48,457 nt of DNA from a virus: the IMG/VR virus record IMGVR_UViG_3300005732_000028, positions 1 through 48,457 of that record. One strand, 5' to 3'. Of this stretch, positions 1-7,485 are shown in pieces. Each line of letters starts with the position of its first letter. Position 1 is the first letter of the stretch. Made by a program: the position numbers and the translations under genes. The notes beneath the pieces are model-generated. The model worked only from the letters and a program-made list of their open reading frames with translations. It did no database searches and was not told where the DNA came from.

Positions 1-68
1 CGTTGCACCTACAAGAATGTCCCGGCAGCTACAACACTTGGAACAAGTACTATGGATCTAACTTCGAG
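1..68. repeat. Left copy of 68-bp end repeat
   Basis: These 68 bases are identical to 48390-48457 and lie inside the small terminase gene, whose frame continues without interruption across the joint. This is most simply an assembly overlap of a circular or circularly permuted genome. A true short terminal repeat cannot be excluded from sequence alone. Confidence 0.95.
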
Positions 69-332
69 AAGGCCGCAACAGAGGTCAAACTTGATATGAC
101 AGAATCGGCACAGAACGTTGTGAAGAAACACTTGTCACAGGATTCGCTTGAGGCAGCTAAGTTTGTCCTTGAACGTAAGGGTGGTTGGAACAAAGTTGAT
201 ATCAATGCTCACGTTGTCGAAGAAGCGTCTGAGGAAGAAGAACTTGGTGTTAAAGAGAAGCTGGCAGAGGCTCTAGGTCGTCGGGGTCTTTTTGTAAATG
301 AGGAAGAAACTGATGAAACAGAAGAAGGTTAA
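1..332 (+). CDS. terS: Terminase small subunit, 3' part (5' part at 48293-48457)
   Basis: The frame is open from the window edge and is the continuation of the gene that starts with ATG at 48293, because the last 68 bases of the window repeat the first 68. Joined, the protein is 142 residues, a usual length for a small terminase. It should bind the packaging site and hand DNA to TerL. Visible: a tail very rich in glutamate and a segment ending in AKFVLERKGGW that resembles phage small terminases. No helix-turn-helix could be assigned with confidence by eye. Identification rests on this resemblance, the size and the position just ahead of terL. The next small gene starts inside its 3' end. Confidence 0.8.
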   Translation, partial: LHLQECPGSYNTWNKYYGSNFEKAATEVKLDMTESAQNVVKKHLSQDSLEAAKFVLERKGGWNKVDINAHVVEEASEEEELGVKEKLAEALGRRGLFVNEEETDETEEG

Positions 333-459
333 GACCCATGATAAGGACAATGCTATTGTGTTGTCCCAATTCACTCTGGACATACTTGCGTACCTAGCTC
401 GCAGTAACCCTAATGCAGATCAAGATTACTGTCCTTATGTAGGGTATGCAGATGACTAA
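313..459 (+). CDS. Small hypothetical protein (48 aa)
   Basis: An ATG at 313 lies inside the end of the small terminase gene and follows AGGAAG at a good ribosome-binding distance. The 48-residue product has a basic start (MKQKKVKTHDK) and a mixed middle with FTLDILAYLARS. No family is recognised. It overlaps the next small gene, whose ATG is at 452. The chain terS, two small genes, terL with overlapping ends suggests translational coupling. A role in packaging is only suggested by position. It is real on the strength of the binding site and the tiling, not of similarity. Confidence 0.6.
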   Translation: MKQKKVKTHDKDNAIVLSQFTLDILAYLARSNPNADQDYCPYVGYADD

Positions 460-619
460 GAGACTAACCCTAACACAAGTGAGGTCCCTGACCAATGCAG
501 TAGGTAACACGAACTTCCAAACCCTTGCAGATCGCTATAGTGCAACAGAAGAGGAGAAGCTTGAGATTATCCAACTGCGACTAAGAATTAGAGAAATAGT
601 AGATGGGGTGTACCGATGA
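452..619 (+). CDS. Small hypothetical protein (55 aa)
   Basis: A 55-residue protein starting MTKRLTLTQV and ending in a charged, probably helical stretch (ATEEEKLEIIQLRLRIREI). Its ATG overlaps the stop of the preceding 48-residue gene, and its own TGA overlaps the ATG of terL (ATGA), so it sits in a tightly coupled packaging operon. No family is recognised. The helical second half could be a protein-protein contact, but that is inference. Confidence 0.6.
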   Translation: MTKRLTLTQVRSLTNAVGNTNFQTLADRYSATEEEKLEIIQLRLRIREIVDGVYR

Positions 620-2052
620 AGTATAACGCGGATCACTTAAGGGCTTTGTCTGATGACGAACTCTTTGAGTTTATCTCTGGTCTAACTATGCCTGAGGCCG
701 AACAACTACTTAACGATTGGGAAATCTGGGCAAGGGAGAAACAGCTAGAGCCACCTCAGAAACCTAACCCTTGGAACAACTGGTTTATCAATGCTGGTCG
801 TGGTTTCGGTAAAACTCGTGCTGGTGTAGAGTGGGTCAGAACTCAAGTAAAGAAGGGTGCCAAACGTGGTGCTGCTATTGCTGCTACCAACTCAGATATT
901 GAACGGGTTATGGTAAAGGGTGAGTCTGGCTTTCTGGCAAACTGTTGGAAGGGCGACAAAACCAAACGTGGGGTAAAACTCGGGTTCCCTGAGTGGTCAC
1001 CTTCTAAGAGGACCCTGACTTGGGCGAATGGGGCTACTGTACAGTTCTTCAGTGCAGAGGAACCGGAACGTTTGCGTGGACCTCAGTTTGAGTTTGCTTG
1101 GTGTGACGAGCTTGCGGCATGGAACAAAGATATCGACACTTGGGATATGTTGCAGTTCTGTCTTCGACTTGGTAGGCACCCAAGAACCTGTATCACGACA
1201 ACACCTAAGCCTACCGTTTTGGTACGTAAGCTGTTAAAGCAAGAGACAACTCACTTGACTACGGGTTCCACTTTTGACAACGCAGCTAACCTTGCTGACA
1301 CATACTTGAAAGCTGTTAAAGACCAGTATGAAGGAACTCGCCTAGGTAAGCAGGAACTCTATGCAGAAGTCCTTATGGAATCTGAGGGCGCTCTCTGGAC
1401 CGGACGGATGATTGATGAAGCTCGGGTATACCGTCACGTTAATCTTGAAGACCCTACTGACCCAGACATAGGTAAGATCTTTCGGGAAGATGGTACAGAA
1501 GTTGAGTTTGGGATTATTGTTGTATCGGTCGATCCGGCTGTTACGGCTAATGTAGAATCAGATTTGACAGGTATTATTGTTGCTGGGCTAGATATGAACT
1601 TCAATGACCCTAAGGATTACGAAGCCTATATTCTTGAGGATCACACCTTTAAAGGTATGCCTGAGGAATGGGCACAGAGGGCAATCGACCTATATAACGA
1701 GTGGGGTGCCAATAGGATCGTGTATGAGAAGAACCAAGGGGGTGATCTAATCCCTACTCTCCTCAGAACTATTGACCCAGACATTCCACTTAAGGGCGTC
1801 CATGCGTCTAGCGCCAAGATTGCTCGTGCAGAGCCTGTATCTCTTTTGTATGAGAAGAGAAGAGTGAAACACGTAGGTAACCCTCAGGAAGGTGATTCCC
1901 TTAACGAGCTAGAGACTCAGATGACTACCTATGAGCCTATGGGTCGGTTCAAAAGCCCTGACAGGTATGACGCCATGGTTTGGGCTATTACAGAGCTATT
2001 GTTGAAAGGTCGTACACCTAAGCGGCTTAGCTTCACAAATAAGAAGGATTAA
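616..2052 (+). CDS. terL: Terminase large subunit
   Basis: ATP-driven DNA packaging motor and headful or site-specific nuclease, 478 residues. Visible in order: Walker A GRGFGKT (61-67), Walker B ending in CDE (163-165), the coupling motif TTTPKP (194-199), and an RNase H-like nuclease with acidic residues at D306 (SVDPA), D316 and D452 (DRYDAMVWA). The length is normal. The start overlaps the preceding stop as ATGA. The small terminase lies three genes upstream and the portal follows after two inserted genes. Both catalytic halves look intact, so the protein is expected to be functional. Confidence 0.97.
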   Translation: MKYNADHLRALSDDELFEFISGLTMPEAEQLLNDWEIWAREKQLEPPQKPNPWNNWFINAGRGFGKTRAGVEWVRTQVKKGAKRGAAIAATNSDIERVMVKGESGFLANCWKGDKTKRGVKLGFPEWSPSKRTLTWANGATVQFFSAEEPERLRGPQFEFAWCDELAAWNKDIDTWDMLQFCLRLGRHPRTCITTTPKPTVLVRKLLKQETTHLTTGSTFDNAANLADTYLKAVKDQYEGTRLGKQELYAEVLMESEGALWTGRMIDEARVYRHVNLEDPTDPDIGKIFREDGTEVEFGIIVVSVDPAVTANVESDLTGIIVAGLDMNFNDPKDYEAYILEDHTFKGMPEEWAQRAIDLYNEWGANRIVYEKNQGGDLIPTLLRTIDPDIPLKGVHASSAKIARAEPVSLLYEKRRVKHVGNPQEGDSLNELETQMTTYEPMGRFKSPDRYDAMVWAITELLLKGRTPKRLSFTNKKD

Positions 2053-2054
2053 AT

Positions 2055-3857
2055 ATGGGTAACCAAAGCGATTACAACAAAGGGATTCGAAGTAACCTAC
2101 CACTCAATGTAACACATAAGGATGGGAGGTATTACTTTCGGGACTATCGTACCAAGAGTTATCTTGAGGCAGAGTATCTAGCGAAGCGTGAGTCTAACTA
2201 TGTACGAAAGGAGTTATCTACTAAATCTCTTGACGGGATTCCTCCCGCTATCAGCCTAGGCTTTATTAACCAAAGGTACCTGATGAGGAACCAAGGCTCT
2301 TACCTTGCGGCAAGTTTTACTCAAGGGCTGACCTTTGCCCGTTCTTCAGGTGCCTCCATAGTTGATTGGCAGGGTAACCTCAAAGGTGTAGGAGTAGACG
2401 AACCTAGGGTAGGCCAGTACCTCTGGAAAGGTGGGGATCTGGTGCCTGCTGGCATTGCTGTTTGCTCTGAGGTGCGGACGAACTTGATAAAGTATAGCGA
2501 AGACCTGCCTAGTTGGGAATTAACTAACGGGGTCACTGTAACGCCACAAGGAAGCCTTGGCGGAAGCCCCTCATTTGTCCTATCCGATCAAACAACCACC
2601 TATGGGCATCCTAGACAAGTTATTGGCCCGATTGGTGAAGGTGAATTCACATGCCAGATTAAGGTCGCTAAAACAGTGGGCAAGACGAATGCCTTCGGTA
2701 TCCGCATTGTCTACACCGCTGGTGGCGTTACCCATTTCAACGGAATTTCGTTCAACGCTGAAACAGGCGGTGGAATTCTTCCCACATGGAACTCTTCTAT
2801 AATTGAGCGTGTGGTTCAGGACTGCGGTGACTATTGGCTTGCTTGGTTCTCTTTTGATACCACCGGGATTGGATCCAACGATGCCAGAGTTGAGATCTTC
2901 CCAGCGCACAATGGGGTGAATGGCGCAACCGGCTCAACCCGAACAGGGGATCACCGATGCACAGCGGTTCATGTGAATGAAGGACGGTATCCCCAGAACT
3001 ACATCAAGACCGAAGGTGCGCAAGTTTCTACTGCCGCTGAGACTTTGGAAATCGACCCGGTGAAACTGGCCAGAGCGGTTGGGGTGTTTGGGCCTGAACT
3101 TCCCTTGAATACCGCTGGGCAGACGGTATGGGATGCTGAAACCGAAACCGCTACGTATGTCGGTGGGTCTTATGGCGCTATACACGCTGACCTCCCTGAT
3201 GGGGAGATAGCTTTCGTTTCTGGAAACCTAGCGACCGGTGGGACCATTCAGGTGAAGCAAAACGATGGTGCTACATACCCGCTTATCTATGAAGGGTCAG
3301 ATGGCTATTTCGAGGGTTTGATTATTGGTGCCAACGGCGTGGGGCTGCGAATGTATCTTAACGATAATGCCTCCTACCCGGCTGCAACAATTACCAACTT
3401 GCAGGTTCACAAAGTCACCATGCCTGATGCGCTGACCTTCGTAATGAAGGGAACAACGAGTTACGCAGACGAAGGGTTGAACCCCCAAACACGCTTGGCC
3501 TTATGGCAGTTGGATACTGACAACCGTTTCCGGTTCCAATTCAACACAGTGGACGGGCGAACGGGGCAATTCGTGACGCTCATTGAAACAGACGGAGTGG
3601 CAAACTCATCGGCATCAGCCGCCAGTGTTCATACGCCGGGGGTGGAAGTTCCGTTCTCAGTCGCCGTGGTTCTGACCTCCACCGATATCGAAGGTTTCTA
3701 TGGTGGGGTCTCTAATGGGAAGGTGTCGCATAATGGCTTGCCGAACCTCTTGTCTACGCCTCTGAGTTTGCTTCCTGTAGGAACAGCAACGATTGAGCAT
3801 TTCGCAATTTACGTGGGTAACCCAGGATCTGCCGCACTACAGGAGGCCACATCGTGA
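2055..3857 (+). CDS. Adhesin or tail-fibre-like protein of unknown attachment (600 aa)
   Basis: The first 100 or so residues (MGNQSDYNKGI onward) look phage-specific. From about residue 150 (RTNLIKYSEDLPSWELTNG) the protein reads as consecutive beta-rich, lectin-like modules of the type found in phage and prophage receptor-binding and decoration proteins. No catalytic motif is seen. It sits between terL and portal, an odd place for a fibre. Its central and 3' DNA looks richer in G+C and uses codons such as GCC, CGG and ACG more than its neighbours, suggesting acquisition from another phage or prophage. SD AAGGAT precedes the ATG. The function could be head-fibre, tail-fibre or accessory adhesin. 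Confidence 0.6.
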   Translation: MGNQSDYNKGIRSNLPLNVTHKDGRYYFRDYRTKSYLEAEYLAKRESNYVRKELSTKSLDGIPPAISLGFINQRYLMRNQGSYLAASFTQGLTFARSSGASIVDWQGNLKGVGVDEPRVGQYLWKGGDLVPAGIAVCSEVRTNLIKYSEDLPSWELTNGVTVTPQGSLGGSPSFVLSDQTTTYGHPRQVIGPIGEGEFTCQIKVAKTVGKTNAFGIRIVYTAGGVTHFNGISFNAETGGGILPTWNSSIIERVVQDCGDYWLAWFSFDTTGIGSNDARVEIFPAHNGVNGATGSTRTGDHRCTAVHVNEGRYPQNYIKTEGAQVSTAAETLEIDPVKLARAVGVFGPELPLNTAGQTVWDAETETATYVGGSYGAIHADLPDGEIAFVSGNLATGGTIQVKQNDGATYPLIYEGSDGYFEGLIIGANGVGLRMYLNDNASYPAATITNLQVHKVTMPDALTFVMKGTTSYADEGLNPQTRLALWQLDTDNRFRFQFNTVDGRTGQFVTLIETDGVANSSASAASVHTPGVEVPFSVAVVLTSTDIEGFYGGVSNGKVSHNGLPNLLSTPLSLLPVGTATIEHFAIYVGNPGSAALQEATS

Positions 3858-4192
3858 TTAAGGATTTCATGCTAGTTTGCTTAAGTAAGGAAGATTGGGA
3901 GGGTGTTGTAGGTTCATCTATGCTAGAGGAACTATCTCGTGTAGATGTTTCTAGTTTTGAGGGGCTTGTAGTAGAACCCGGCACCTATGACTCTGAGGGT
4001 AATGTGTTAGTCCCACATGTGGTGGATGGTAAGTTCTATGTAAACCTTAGACTGTCAGGAGAAATCTTGACCCTAGAGAGCGACTCAGGTAAACCTTATC
4101 TTGAGGTTTTTCTTGAGAGCCTTACAAAGGACCCTTCGATCATCTTAGTAGATCCGAACAAAGTAGAGACCCCTGAGAGGGTTTGGCTATAA
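3854..4192 (+). CDS. Hypothetical protein (112 aa)
   Basis: The start is GTG at 3854, overlapping the TGA of the adhesin-like gene (GTGA) and preceded by a perfect AGGAGG seven bases upstream. The 112-residue protein is acidic (for example SKEDWEGVVGS) with no recognised family. Its coupling to the adhesin-like gene suggests a chaperone or capping partner, since fibre genes are often followed by a small assembly protein, but nothing in the sequence proves it. A hairpin-promoter junction follows. Confidence 0.65.
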   Translation: MIKDFMLVCLSKEDWEGVVGSSMLEELSRVDVSSFEGLVVEPGTYDSEGNVLVPHVVDGKFYVNLRLSGEILTLESDSGKPYLEVFLESLTKDPSIILVDPNKVETPERVWL

Positions 4193-4197
4193 CAAAA

Positions 4198-4248
4198 GGG
4201 AGTCATGGGTATAAATCTCTTGACTCCCTGAGTTTCTTAGGCTATTGC
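4198..4248 (+). promoter_or_regulatory. Intergenic hairpin overlapping a sigma70-like promoter, ahead of portal
   Basis: An 8-bp stem (GGGAGTCA 4198-4205 with TGACTCCC 4221-4228) overlaps a promoter-like pair TTGACT (4220-4225), 17 bp, TATTGC (4243-4248). The -35 box overlaps a GACTC site. There is no strong T-run, so the hairpin may attenuate, be processed or stabilise rather than terminate. Confidence 0.5.
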
Positions 4249-4278
4249 TTAGGGACTTAACAAACGAAAGGAAACTAA

Positions 4279-5715
4279 ATGGCAAAGAAGCCAAAGAAGG
4301 TCAAAGATCAATATGACGGTAGTTCGTCTAAGGTTGGCCCTAAGGCTGAGATTGGTTATTATGGCACAAACACACGTTTTGGGGACCTAAAGTCTGATGA
4401 ATTTCTGGCAGAACTTAAGGGTATCGGTGGTGTAAAACGATTCCGCGAAATGCGGGATAATGATGCAACTACTGGCTCTGCTATGTATGCTATTGAGCAA
4501 ACCTTGCGGGACGTAGGTTACAAAATTAAACCTGCTGAAGGTAAGGGTGTAAACGAGAAGAAAGCTAAGGAACACGCTAAGTTTGTTGAGGAGTGTTTTG
4601 CTGATATGCAAGCCTCTCTTGATGACCATATTAGTGAAGCCCTAAGCGCCCTAACCTACGGGTTCTCCTCTTTCGAGATTGTACTAAAGAAACGGGACTA
4701 CCATAACTCGAAGTTCCCCGATGGTAAGTTAGGTATTAAGAAACTAGCTTCTCGTGCGCAATGGACTGTGAGTAAGTTTGACGTAGACGATACAACAGGT
4801 GACCTGATAGCCCTTCACCAGAGTTTAGGTAAAGCCGGGTACAACGGTATTATTCCTGAGGATCGACTCCTTCACTATCGGACCACAACTACAAATGGGG
4901 ATTGGTCTGGTCGGTCTGTATTGAGGAATGCCTACAAGAGTTACTACTACCTGTCTCGTATGCAGGATATTGAAGCTATCGCTATTGAGCGTGAAATGCA
5001 CGGTATCCCAGTAGGACGTATGCCCGCTGAATATTTGTCAGAAGACGCCTCAGATGATCAGAAGGCAGTGTACCAAGCGTTTGTTAAAGGTATCGCAGAT
5101 ATCAAGAATAACGAACAAGGTGCTATTGTGTTGCCCTCTGACACTTATGAGGATACTGAGGGTAAGGCTTCCAATATCCGACTTATGGACATTGAACTTC
5201 TGTCTGCCCCCGGCTCTCGCTCTATTGATATGAATGAGGTAATTGTTCGGTACCAGAATAATATTGCACGTACACTAATGGCAGAGTTCCTTATGCTTGG
5301 TGGTGGTGGTAAAGAAGGTGGTGGCTCTCATGCCCTGAGTACTAACAAGAGTGATATGTTCTTGAGTTCTCTTGAGGCTTATCTAAATACCTTCTACGAC
5401 ACTATCTCCCGTCAACTTATACCCTACCTGTGGCGATACAACGGGTTTGACCCTAAGTACATGCCAACTGTGTATGCCAATAAGGTATCTCCTGTTGATC
5501 TGGTAGAGCTTGGTAAATTCATCAAGAGTGTTTCTGACTCTGGTGTTGAGGTTGCGAACCAAGAGGAACTTATTGCTGCTATTTTCGATACGGCGGACTT
5601 GCCTTTTGATACAACAAAGGATATGAAGAAAGAGTCTCCTGCTGTAGGTGATTCTAATGTCTCAAAGGGTACTGCCCCCGAGGACGAAGAAGGTAGAAAA
5701 GAAGATGACAAATGA
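4279..5715 (+). CDS. Portal protein
   Basis: Forms the dodecameric DNA gate at the capsid vertex and docks the terminase. At 478 residues it has a typical portal length. Visible: a lysine-rich start, the early segment RFREMRDNDATTGSAMYAIE that resembles portals of the DUF935-like group, and a downstream VRYQNNIARTLMAEFLML segment followed by a glycine-rich loop. The position after terL and before the prohead protease supports the call. SD AAAGGAAA precedes the ATG. The C-terminal tail is very acidic and lysine-rich, ending in EGRKEDDK, and its stop overlaps a small gene. Confidence 0.9.
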   Translation: MAKKPKKVKDQYDGSSSKVGPKAEIGYYGTNTRFGDLKSDEFLAELKGIGGVKRFREMRDNDATTGSAMYAIEQTLRDVGYKIKPAEGKGVNEKKAKEHAKFVEECFADMQASLDDHISEALSALTYGFSSFEIVLKKRDYHNSKFPDGKLGIKKLASRAQWTVSKFDVDDTTGDLIALHQSLGKAGYNGIIPEDRLLHYRTTTTNGDWSGRSVLRNAYKSYYYLSRMQDIEAIAIEREMHGIPVGRMPAEYLSEDASDDQKAVYQAFVKGIADIKNNEQGAIVLPSDTYEDTEGKASNIRLMDIELLSAPGSRSIDMNEVIVRYQNNIARTLMAEFLMLGGGGKEGGGSHALSTNKSDMFLSSLEAYLNTFYDTISRQLIPYLWRYNGFDPKYMPTVYANKVSPVDLVELGKFIKSVSDSGVEVANQEELIAAIFDTADLPFDTTKDMKKESPAVGDSNVSKGTAPEDEEGRKEDDK

Positions 5716-5807
5716 GTAACTCTACCAGCCAGAGCAAGTGGTTGGGTCAACTTTACAGCTTCAAATGTATCCTACTCGGACTGTACCTACTTTATAAGGA
5801 GAAATAA
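5712..5807 (+). CDS. Very small membrane protein candidate (31 aa)
   Basis: The ATG overlaps the portal stop (ATGA) and the frame ends 3 bases before the protease start. The 31-residue product has a single hydrophobic segment (CILLGLYLLY) near its C-terminus. The ribosome-binding site is weak. The tight fit between two conserved genes argues for a real gene, but the length leaves room for chance. No function can be assigned. Confidence 0.4.
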   Translation: MSNSTSQSKWLGQLYSFKCILLGLYLLYKEK

Positions 5808-5810
5808 AGG

Positions 5811-6197
5811 TTGACAACTGCTGAAATCTTGAATTATAACCAAGAGGAGCGGATGGTTTACGGTTGGGCTTCGGTCTCTACTATTGATAAGAAACTCGTG
5901 GAAGATCACCACGGGGACGTTATTGAAGCTGTAGAGATTGAGAAGGCAGCTACGAACTTTATGCTAACCTCGCGTGTTTCTAAGGAAATGCACGTAGGTA
6001 CTAAAATCGGTGATGTGGTTCATTCCTTGCCGATTACTCTTGACATTGCCAAATCACTTGGTATAACAACTGACAGGGAAGGATGGGTTGTAGGCGTTAA
6101 GGTCTATGATGATGAAGTCTGGAACAAAGTCAAAAATGGTGACCTAGCTGCATTTAGCATTGGTTGCCGTGCAAAACGAAAGGAAGTAACTCTATGA
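5811..6197 (+). CDS. Prohead protease, XkdF-like (N-terminal gene of a split pair)
   Basis: A 128-residue protein with the pattern of XkdF-like phage serine proteases: a YGWASVSTIDKK start, EDHHGDVIEAVEIEKAA, and GWVVGVKVYDDEVWNKVKNG before FSIGCRAK. These enzymes cleave scaffold and capsid proteins during head maturation. The start is TTG, preceded by AAGGAG. The domain normally continues into a segment reading LEIxEISLVDxPAN. Here that segment is found at the start of the next gene in the -1 frame, so the usual single gene is divided by a TGA that overlaps the next ATG. Both pieces may act together. Confidence 0.75.
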   Translation: MTTAEILNYNQEERMVYGWASVSTIDKKLVEDHHGDVIEAVEIEKAATNFMLTSRVSKEMHVGTKIGDVVHSLPITLDIAKSLGITTDREGWVVGVKVYDDEVWNKVKNGDLAAFSIGCRAKRKEVTL

Positions 6198-6946
6198 CCA
6201 CTGCTCTGAAAAATTTGGAGATTATGGAATTGTCTCTCGTAGATGAGCCTGCTAATCCTGATGCGAGCATTACTATCTTCAAGAGTAAAGATGGTGAATC
6301 CGGTGACAAACCTAAGGGAGATAAGCCTAAAGGTGAAGGTCCTGAGACCGATGAAGACGAAGATAAGGCCAAGGACGATCCAAAAGAGACTGAGGAGTAT
6401 AAAGCTCTGGTTGCTGTCTCTGAAGGACAAGCCAGTGAAATTCTGCGACTGACTAAAGCTCTTGACGAAGCTGGTTTTGACGTAGAGGCTGAGACTATTG
6501 AAAAGCGTAAGCCTGTAGAATATATCACGGTCGAAGGTGAGGAAATCAATAAGGCCCTAGTGCCTGCTGTTATCCTTAAGCAACTCGAATCACAAGCTGC
6601 TGAGATTGCAGAGCAGACGATTACTAAGCGTATTTCGGAACTTATGCCAAACACTGCGGACACAAATGCTCGGGTCCTCTTGAAGTCTTTGGATGGTATC
6701 ACTGGCGAGGAAGAAAAGGCTGAGTTTATCTCCTTTATCGAAGCTATGGATAAGCTGTTCTCTGACGCTACTGTAGAAATCGGTAAATCTCGCACTGAGG
6801 AAGTTTCTGTTGAGTCTGAGATTGAGACTATGGTAGAGGCTTACAAAGCAAAACATGGTGGTACTGATATCTCGGCTTATGCTGCTATCGCTGCTACTCA
6901 AGAGGGTGCCACTCTGATTTCTAAATCTTACTCCTCCAAGAAATAA
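6194..6946 (+). CDS. C-terminal part of prohead protease plus scaffold-like tail
   Basis: The start is taken at ATG 6194, which overlaps the previous stop (ATGA) and follows AAGGAAG. It gives 250 residues. Residues 6-25 (ALKNLEIMELSLVDEPANPD) match what normally ends the XkdF protease domain. The rest is a charged, helical, low-complexity protein (repeated KGDKPKG, acidic runs, long helices) like phage scaffold proteins. It lies directly before the decoration and major capsid genes, as scaffolds do. The frame stays open back to 6164, so a -1 frameshift fusion is possible, though no standard slippery heptamer was seen. Confidence 0.65.
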   Translation: MTTALKNLEIMELSLVDEPANPDASITIFKSKDGESGDKPKGDKPKGEGPETDEDEDKAKDDPKETEEYKALVAVSEGQASEILRLTKALDEAGFDVEAETIEKRKPVEYITVEGEEINKALVPAVILKQLESQAAEIAEQTITKRISELMPNTADTNARVLLKSLDGITGEEEKAEFISFIEAMDKLFSDATVEIGKSRTEEVSVESEIETMVEAYKAKHGGTDISAYAAIAATQEGATLISKSYSSKK

Positions 6947-6950
6947 ACTC

Positions 6951-6986
6951 TTGACACTCTCTTGAGAATCACTTAAAAGGGTGTCA
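6951..6986 (+). promoter_or_regulatory. Promoter overlapping a hairpin, ahead of the decoration gene
   Basis: TTGACA (6951-6956), 17 bp, TAAAAG (6974-6979), with a GAATC site in the spacer (6966-6970). The same bases form a stem of TGACACTC (6952-6959) with GGGTGTCA (6979-6986). A leader ATATAAGGAATATAA (7009-7023), identical to the one before the major capsid gene, follows. Confidence 0.6.
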
Positions 6987-7029
6987 CGGTAAACAACAAA
7001 CCGAATTAATATAAGGAATATAAAACAAT

Positions 7030-7392
7030 ATGGCTACTCAAGGCGTACACACTGTAAACACTTTCGTTGCTGGTGCTGACCTCTCGACCTCTAAGAACCG
7101 TTTCGTTACTGAGACTGCTGGTTCTACTGTTCTGTCTTCGGCTGGTGCAATGACTACTGGCGTACTTCAGAATAACCCTGAAAACGGTCAAGTCGCTGCT
7201 GTTGCAACTGATGGCCGCGTGAAAGTTGTCTCTGAAGCAACTATTACCTCTGGTGATCTGGTAGCGGTCGGTGCTGCTGGTGGCGCTGCTGCTGTGGGTA
7301 CTAACGTTGCCGTAGCAATTGCCCGCTCGGATGCTGCTGCTGGTGAAATGCTCACTGTAGACCTGACAGGTTCTGTTAACGTCCAGCCCTAA
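7030..7392 (+). CDS. Capsid decoration or cement protein (DUF2190-like)
   Basis: A 120-residue alanine-, valine- and glycine-rich beta protein. It shows the pattern of phage cement proteins: a short N-terminal arm, TTGVLQNNPENGQVAAVATDG, a turn-rich VSEATITSGDLVAVGA, and a C-terminal hydrophobic strand. Such proteins trimerise on the mature capsid. Its place immediately before the major capsid gene, its own promoter and its strong SD (AAGGAA) fit a high-copy virion component. Confidence 0.75.
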   Translation: MATQGVHTVNTFVAGADLSTSKNRFVTETAGSTVLSSAGAMTTGVLQNNPENGQVAAVATDGRVKVVSEATITSGDLVAVGAAGGAAAVGTNVAVAIARSDAAAGEMLTVDLTGSVNVQP

Positions 7393-7411
7393 TTTAGGGT
7401 AAATAAGAAAA

Positions 7412-7448
7412 GGAATCACTTGACAAACTCTGGTGGTTCCACTAAAAC
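7412..7448 (+). promoter_or_regulatory. Promoter overlapping a hairpin, ahead of the major capsid gene
   Basis: TTGACA (7420-7425), 17 bp, TAAAAC (7443-7448). A stem GGAATCAC (7412-7419) with GTGGTTCC (7433-7440) brackets the -35 box, and GAATC (7413-7417) lies just upstream of it. The leader repeat ATATAAGGAATATAA (7465-7479) carries the SD of the capsid gene. Confidence 0.6.
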
Positions 7449-7485
7449 AAAAGAACGATAACTTATATAAGGAATATAACAAACT

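Noticed and set aside
6160-6197. Programmed -1 frameshift joining the two protease pieces
   Set aside because: The frames would allow it, but no standard slippery heptamer is present and a clear SD plus ATGA coupling explains the second gene. Kept only as an alternative.
6154-6795. A 213-codon frame antisense to the scaffold-like gene
   Set aside because: Serine-rich shadow of a glutamate- and lysine-rich coding sequence.
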